The position numbers were made by a program, and so were the translations under genes. Below, piece by piece: positions 7,419 through 9,370 of a stretch of DNA of 9,370 bases. Under the pieces are notes generated by a model, which did not search any database, was not told the origin of the DNA, and saw only the letters and a list, made by a program, of their open reading frames with translations. Source of the DNA: Bacillota bacterium (GTDB lineage: Bacteria > Bacillota > UBA994). Numbering within the stretch: position 1 is the stretch's first letter; the number at the start of each line of letters is the position of its first letter. Location: NCBI GenBank assembly GCA_018725535.1, contig QLUS01000059.1, positions 1 to 9,370 on the forward strand, in the 5' to 3' direction.

Positions 7419-8186
7419 TCAAGCTACCGATGTTATGCAAACCGCACGCTCGGTCCCGTAAATGTCCTCCAACTTGCTAGGAGAGATAAACGGGCTGCCG
7501 TCATAGCAGACAACACCATCCCTAATGCCAATGGCCCGCGTGCAATACTTGCTCACTAGTTCCGGAGCGTGAAACACGCCAACTATCGCTACTTCTTTCG
7601 CCAAAGGCTTTAGATAATCCATCACTACTTCAGTGTTCTTAGGGTCAAGGTTGGCCACCGGTTCGTCCGCCAGCAACAGGTAAGGCTCTTGAAATAGCGC
7701 GCGGGCTATCGCTACACGCTGCATTTCTCCCCCGCTTAGAGTTTCAGCACGTCGATGCGCCAGATTTTTGATACCCACCCTCTCTAGCTGCTCTAAGGCT
7801 ACCGTCATTTCGTCTTCGGTAAACCCGTAGAGCAGGCTGCGGAGGGTGCTTATGCGCCCAAGTCGACCGGTCAATACGTTCTCTAATACACTAAGTCTCT
7901 TCACTAGTATTGAGCCTTGAAAAATCATGCCGATCCTCTGCTGGATCACTCTCAGTTCTTGGCCCCTCTTCCCGTTTACCTTGATGACCGTATCGCCGCC
8001 ATTAATCACTACATCGCCACTGTCTGGAGCTGTTAAACCGTTGATGCACCTAAGCAGAACCGTTTTCCCGACACCACTTTCCCCCAGAATGCCTATGAAC
8101 TCGCCCTTCTTAGCCTCAAAGCTAATATCTTTCAGGAGGGGACGGCCGTCAGGAAGCCTTTTGGCCACATTTTGTACGGATAACAC
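7419..8186 (-). CDS. phnC: PhnC, phosphonate ABC transporter ATP-binding protein
   Basis: PhnC is the cytoplasmic ATPase that powers the phosphonate importer through the PhnE permeases. From the GTG at 8186 it has 255 residues (E. coli 262). Motifs are Walker A GESGVGKT (35-42), Q-loop MIFQGSILVKRLSVLENVL (87-105; the RLSVLENVL stretch is characteristic of PhnC), signature LSGGEMQRVAIARAL (150-164), Walker B LLLADEPVANLDP (170-182) and switch histidine H206 in VFHAPEL. The frame is open to an ATG at 8273. That ATG has no ribosome binding site, its extra 29 residues have no family counterpart, and it lies beside a strong hairpin. The GTG has AAGGAGG at 8195-8201, eight bases upstream, so it is preferred. 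Confidence 0.95.
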   Translation of the reverse strand: MLSVQNVAKRLPDGRPLLKDISFEAKKGEFIGILGESGVGKTVLLRCINGLTAPDSGDVVINGGDTVIKVNGKRGQELRVIQQRIGMIFQGSILVKRLSVLENVLTGRLGRISTLRSLLYGFTEDEMTVALEQLERVGIKNLAHRRAETLSGGEMQRVAIARALFQEPYLLLADEPVANLDPKNTEVVMDYLKPLAKEVAIVGVFHAPELVSKYCTRAIGIRDGVVCYDGSPFISPSKLEDIYGTERAVCITSVA

Positions 8187-8194
8187 ACTGCACG

Positions 8195-8201
8195 CCTCCT
8201 T
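8195..8201 (-). promoter_or_regulatory. phnC ribosome binding site
   Basis: AAGGAGG on the minus strand, eight bases upstream of GTG 8186. It decides the phnC start against the longer frame from 8273, which has no such site. Confidence 0.85.
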
Positions 8202-8211
8202 AATTTTGAAG

Positions 8212-8265
8212 AGAACACCACGCCTTCCCAGTGCAAACCTGCTTGGTCGGAAGGCGTAATGCTCT
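8212..8265 (-). other. Stem-loop between phnD and phnC
   Basis: Arms at 8212-8228 and 8249-8265 can form 17 continuous pairs, three of them G-U in the minus-strand RNA, around a 20-base loop. The inner nine pairs (ACGCCTTCC with GGAAGGCGT) are perfect. It fills most of the 92-base gap after the phnD stop and ends ten bases before the phnC ribosome binding site. No run of U follows, so it is not a standard intrinsic terminator. By analogy with hairpins after binding-protein genes in other ABC operons, it may protect the phnD message from 3' decay and raise PhnD over the membrane subunits. The structure is seen; the role is inferred. Confidence 0.72.
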
Positions 8266-8278
8266 TTGAACATCGATG

Positions 8279-9208
8279 CTAGTCGAGCTTGCCCAGACCC
8301 TTAGCTACTTGGCGGATAAACTCATACTCCGCGCCGGTAACCGCCACGTAGCTCTTGTTGCGTTCCCACCGACCTTCAAACTGCGCGAAGGCTGCCGGGG
8401 CCTTCTGGGGCATGTCCAAAAAGGCTTGCTGAATCCGCTGAATTAGTTTTTCGCCCAAGTCGCCTCTTACCGCAACCGGAGACCGCGGGATACCGTCTGA
8501 CCTCCAGATGACCTTGACTTCCTGTGGATTGATGAGCCCTTGCGCCACAGCTCTGTTGAACGGTCCCTCCCACGTCGCGCCGAAGTCTACCTTGCGCGCG
8601 CCAACCGCTAGAACTGTGGCATCGTGTCCGCCCGCGAAAACTACCTCTTTGAAGTGGTCGTCCACTTTTATCCCGACAGACTCCATATGTCCGCGCGGAA
8701 TGAGGTGGCCGGAAGTCGAGGCGGGGTCTACAAAGGCCAACGTCAACTGCTTCGGTCGCGCTTTGATGTCGTCAATGCTCTGCAGGCCACTATCCCGATG
8801 GGCTATTAAGATACTGTGGTATACAGCAAGTTTGCCATGCTCATCGCCGCCGGCCACTATGGCACGGGCATTGGCTCGCTCCGCTGCCAGCACGTATGAG
8901 AATGGACCGAAGTAAGCGATTTCGATCTTTTCGGCGCGCATGGCCTCAATTACCGCAGTGTAATCTAGGGCCTTAAACATTTCGATCTTAATTCCCAGTT
9001 CGTTCTCTAAGTACTGCCGCGCCGGTTCGAAAAGGTTCATCATCTCCACAATGTCTTCAGCTGGGATTAACGCGAGCCTAAGCACCTCCGGAGTCGGTGG
9101 CTCGAACCCTCCCACTAACGCATAGCCGCCAACCGCTACCCCGACAAGAAGTAAAACGACAAGTAATCCTGTGCCTAACGACAACTTCATCTTGCCACCT
9201 GTGGACAC
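8279..9208 (-). CDS. phnD: PhnD, phosphonate ABC transporter substrate-binding protein
   Basis: PhnD is the extracytoplasmic receptor that captures phosphonates and hands them to the PhnE permeases. From the GTG at 9208 it has 309 residues. A positively charged start (STGGKMK) and a hydrophobic stretch of about 25 residues (LSLGTGLLVVLLLVG and onward) form a signal or membrane anchor. The mature part has the PhnD layout: LRLALIPAED, EIAYFGPFSYVLAAERA, LAFVDPASTSGHLIP (the STSG turn binds the phosphonate oxygens in E. coli PhnD), VFAGGHDATVLAV, DFGATW and KVIWRSDGIP. There is no cysteine anywhere, so it is not a lipoprotein. GGAGG at 9217-9221 lies eight bases before the GTG. An ATG at 9190 with a weaker GGTGG is the alternative start; the open frame also reaches an unsupported ATG at 9343. 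The ligand could be alkylphosphonate, or phosphite-like, but the C-P lyase genes favour phosphonate. Confidence 0.93.
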   Translation of the reverse strand: MSTGGKMKLSLGTGLLVVLLLVGVAVGGYALVGGFEPPTPEVLRLALIPAEDIVEMMNLFEPARQYLENELGIKIEMFKALDYTAVIEAMRAEKIEIAYFGPFSYVLAAERANARAIVAGGDEHGKLAVYHSILIAHRDSGLQSIDDIKARPKQLTLAFVDPASTSGHLIPRGHMESVGIKVDDHFKEVVFAGGHDATVLAVGARKVDFGATWEGPFNRAVAQGLINPQEVKVIWRSDGIPRSPVAVRGDLGEKLIQRIQQAFLDMPQKAPAAFAQFEGRWERNKSYVAVTGAEYEFIRQVAKGLGKLD

Positions 9209-9214
9209 GTCTAT

Positions 9215-9224
9215 CCCCTCCCTT
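9215..9224 (-). promoter_or_regulatory. phnD ribosome binding site
   Basis: AAGGGAGGGG on the minus strand, with its GGAGG core eight bases upstream of GTG 9208. It favours that start over ATG 9190 (only GGTGG, four bases away) and over ATG 9343. Confidence 0.75.
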
Positions 9225-9284
9225 TTTTCAGTTGGGACGTGTGAGGCCCCCACCGCCATCAGTGTAGCCCACGCCTTGAACGAG

Positions 9285-9296
9285 TGGGTTAACCCA
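9285..9296. promoter_or_regulatory. 12-bp perfect palindrome in the operon leader, candidate operator
   Basis: TGGGTTAACCCA is its own reverse complement and lies 77 bases upstream of the phnD start, just downstream of and touching the candidate -10 element. Position and symmetry fit a dimeric repressor site, but no second copy is seen in the window and no regulator gene is present. It does not look like a PhoB/PhoP direct repeat. Confidence 0.3.
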
Positions 9297-9325
9297 GCGT
9301 AAAACTTGGGAACGAGTTGTGTTAA
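9296..9325 (-). promoter_or_regulatory. Weak candidate promoter for the phn operon
   Basis: On the minus strand TTAACA (9325-9320, five of six to TTGACA) is followed after 18 bases by TACGCT (9301-9296, three of six to TATAAT). A second -10-like TACACT lies further downstream without a well-placed -35. Either could be chance, and the true promoter may lie beyond 9370. Confidence 0.22.
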
Positions 9326-9370
9326 GAACTTGCGCTGTGGCATGAAGACAACACTGCCCGGGAAGATGTC

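Larger units (their letters stand above)
9209..9370 (-). other. Leader upstream of phnD, no gene recognised
   Basis: This stretch is open in the phnD frame up to the window edge, but the encoded residues (for example PQRKFLTQLVPKF) resemble no PhnD N-terminus and precede a separate ribosome binding site. No upstream gene end, terminator, RNA gene or PhnF-type regulator can be recognised here. It contains the palindrome and weak promoter described separately. Confidence 0.5.

Noticed and set aside
6732..7559. Plus-strand open frame of 275 codons opposite phnE1 and the end of phnC
   Set aside because: It lies antisense to two well-identified genes, its product is rich in Arg, Ser, Thr and Ala with no recognisable domain, and it follows from the codon use of the minus-strand genes.
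8212..8265. Intrinsic terminator after phnD
   Set aside because: The stem is strong but no U-tract follows, and phnC begins right after it in the same transcription unit.
8187..8273. N-terminal extension of PhnC from the ATG at 8273
   Set aside because: No ribosome binding site before this ATG, no counterpart in PhnC proteins, and the segment is accounted for by the hairpin and the phnC ribosome binding site.
1..9370. Mobile elements, CRISPR arrays, tRNA or rRNA genes
   Set aside because: Nothing repeated, array-like or RNA-gene-like was seen; minus-strand phn genes cover nearly the whole window.

Overview
The window holds one compact operon, read entirely on the minus strand, for uptake and carbon-phosphorus (C-P) lyase breakdown of phosphonates. 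In transcription order (high to low coordinates) it is phnD, phnC, phnE1, phnE2, phnG, phnH, phnI, phnJ, phnK, phnL and phnM. phnM runs off the left edge. All eleven products were identified from recognisable family motifs and from remembered alignment with the E. coli proteins; no database search was run.

Region by region: 9209-9370 is a short leader with no convincing gene; it carries a 12-bp perfect palindrome and a weak promoter-like pair. From 9208 to 6608 (phnD, phnC, phnE1) and on to 5826 (phnE2) lies an ABC importer: binding protein, ATPase and two different permeases. A strong imperfect hairpin fills the gap between phnD and phnC. From 5809 to 2784 lie the four core subunits phnG, phnH, phnI and phnJ. 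From 2791 to 1 come the two complex-associated ATPases phnK and phnL and the triphosphate-ribose phosphonate hydrolase phnM.

The established pathway is as follows. The importer brings in the phosphonate. PhnI with PhnG, PhnH and PhnL attaches it to C1' of ATP ribose with release of adenine. PhnM removes pyrophosphate. PhnJ, a radical-SAM enzyme, breaks the C-P bond to give an alkane (methane from methylphosphonate) and ribose cyclic phosphate. The usual later genes (phnP, phnN, phnO) and the regulator phnF are not in the window.

Genes are packed tightly: most junctions overlap by 4-14 bases, abut, or are separated by 11-16 bases, which points to one transcript and translational coupling. Strong AGGAGG-type ribosome binding sites, GTG and TTG starts, a split pair of PhnE permeases and mid-range GC suggest a Bacillota (clostridial-type) bacterium, but this is inference and the lineage is not fixed. 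Four starts (phnD, phnC, phnH, phnK) were placed downstream of the longest open frame because ribosome binding sites and family length support the shorter proteins.

The window is largely a known system. The points most worth a second look are a four-cysteine insertion in PhnK, the phnD-phnC hairpin, the leader palindrome, and a PhnD with no lipobox cysteine.
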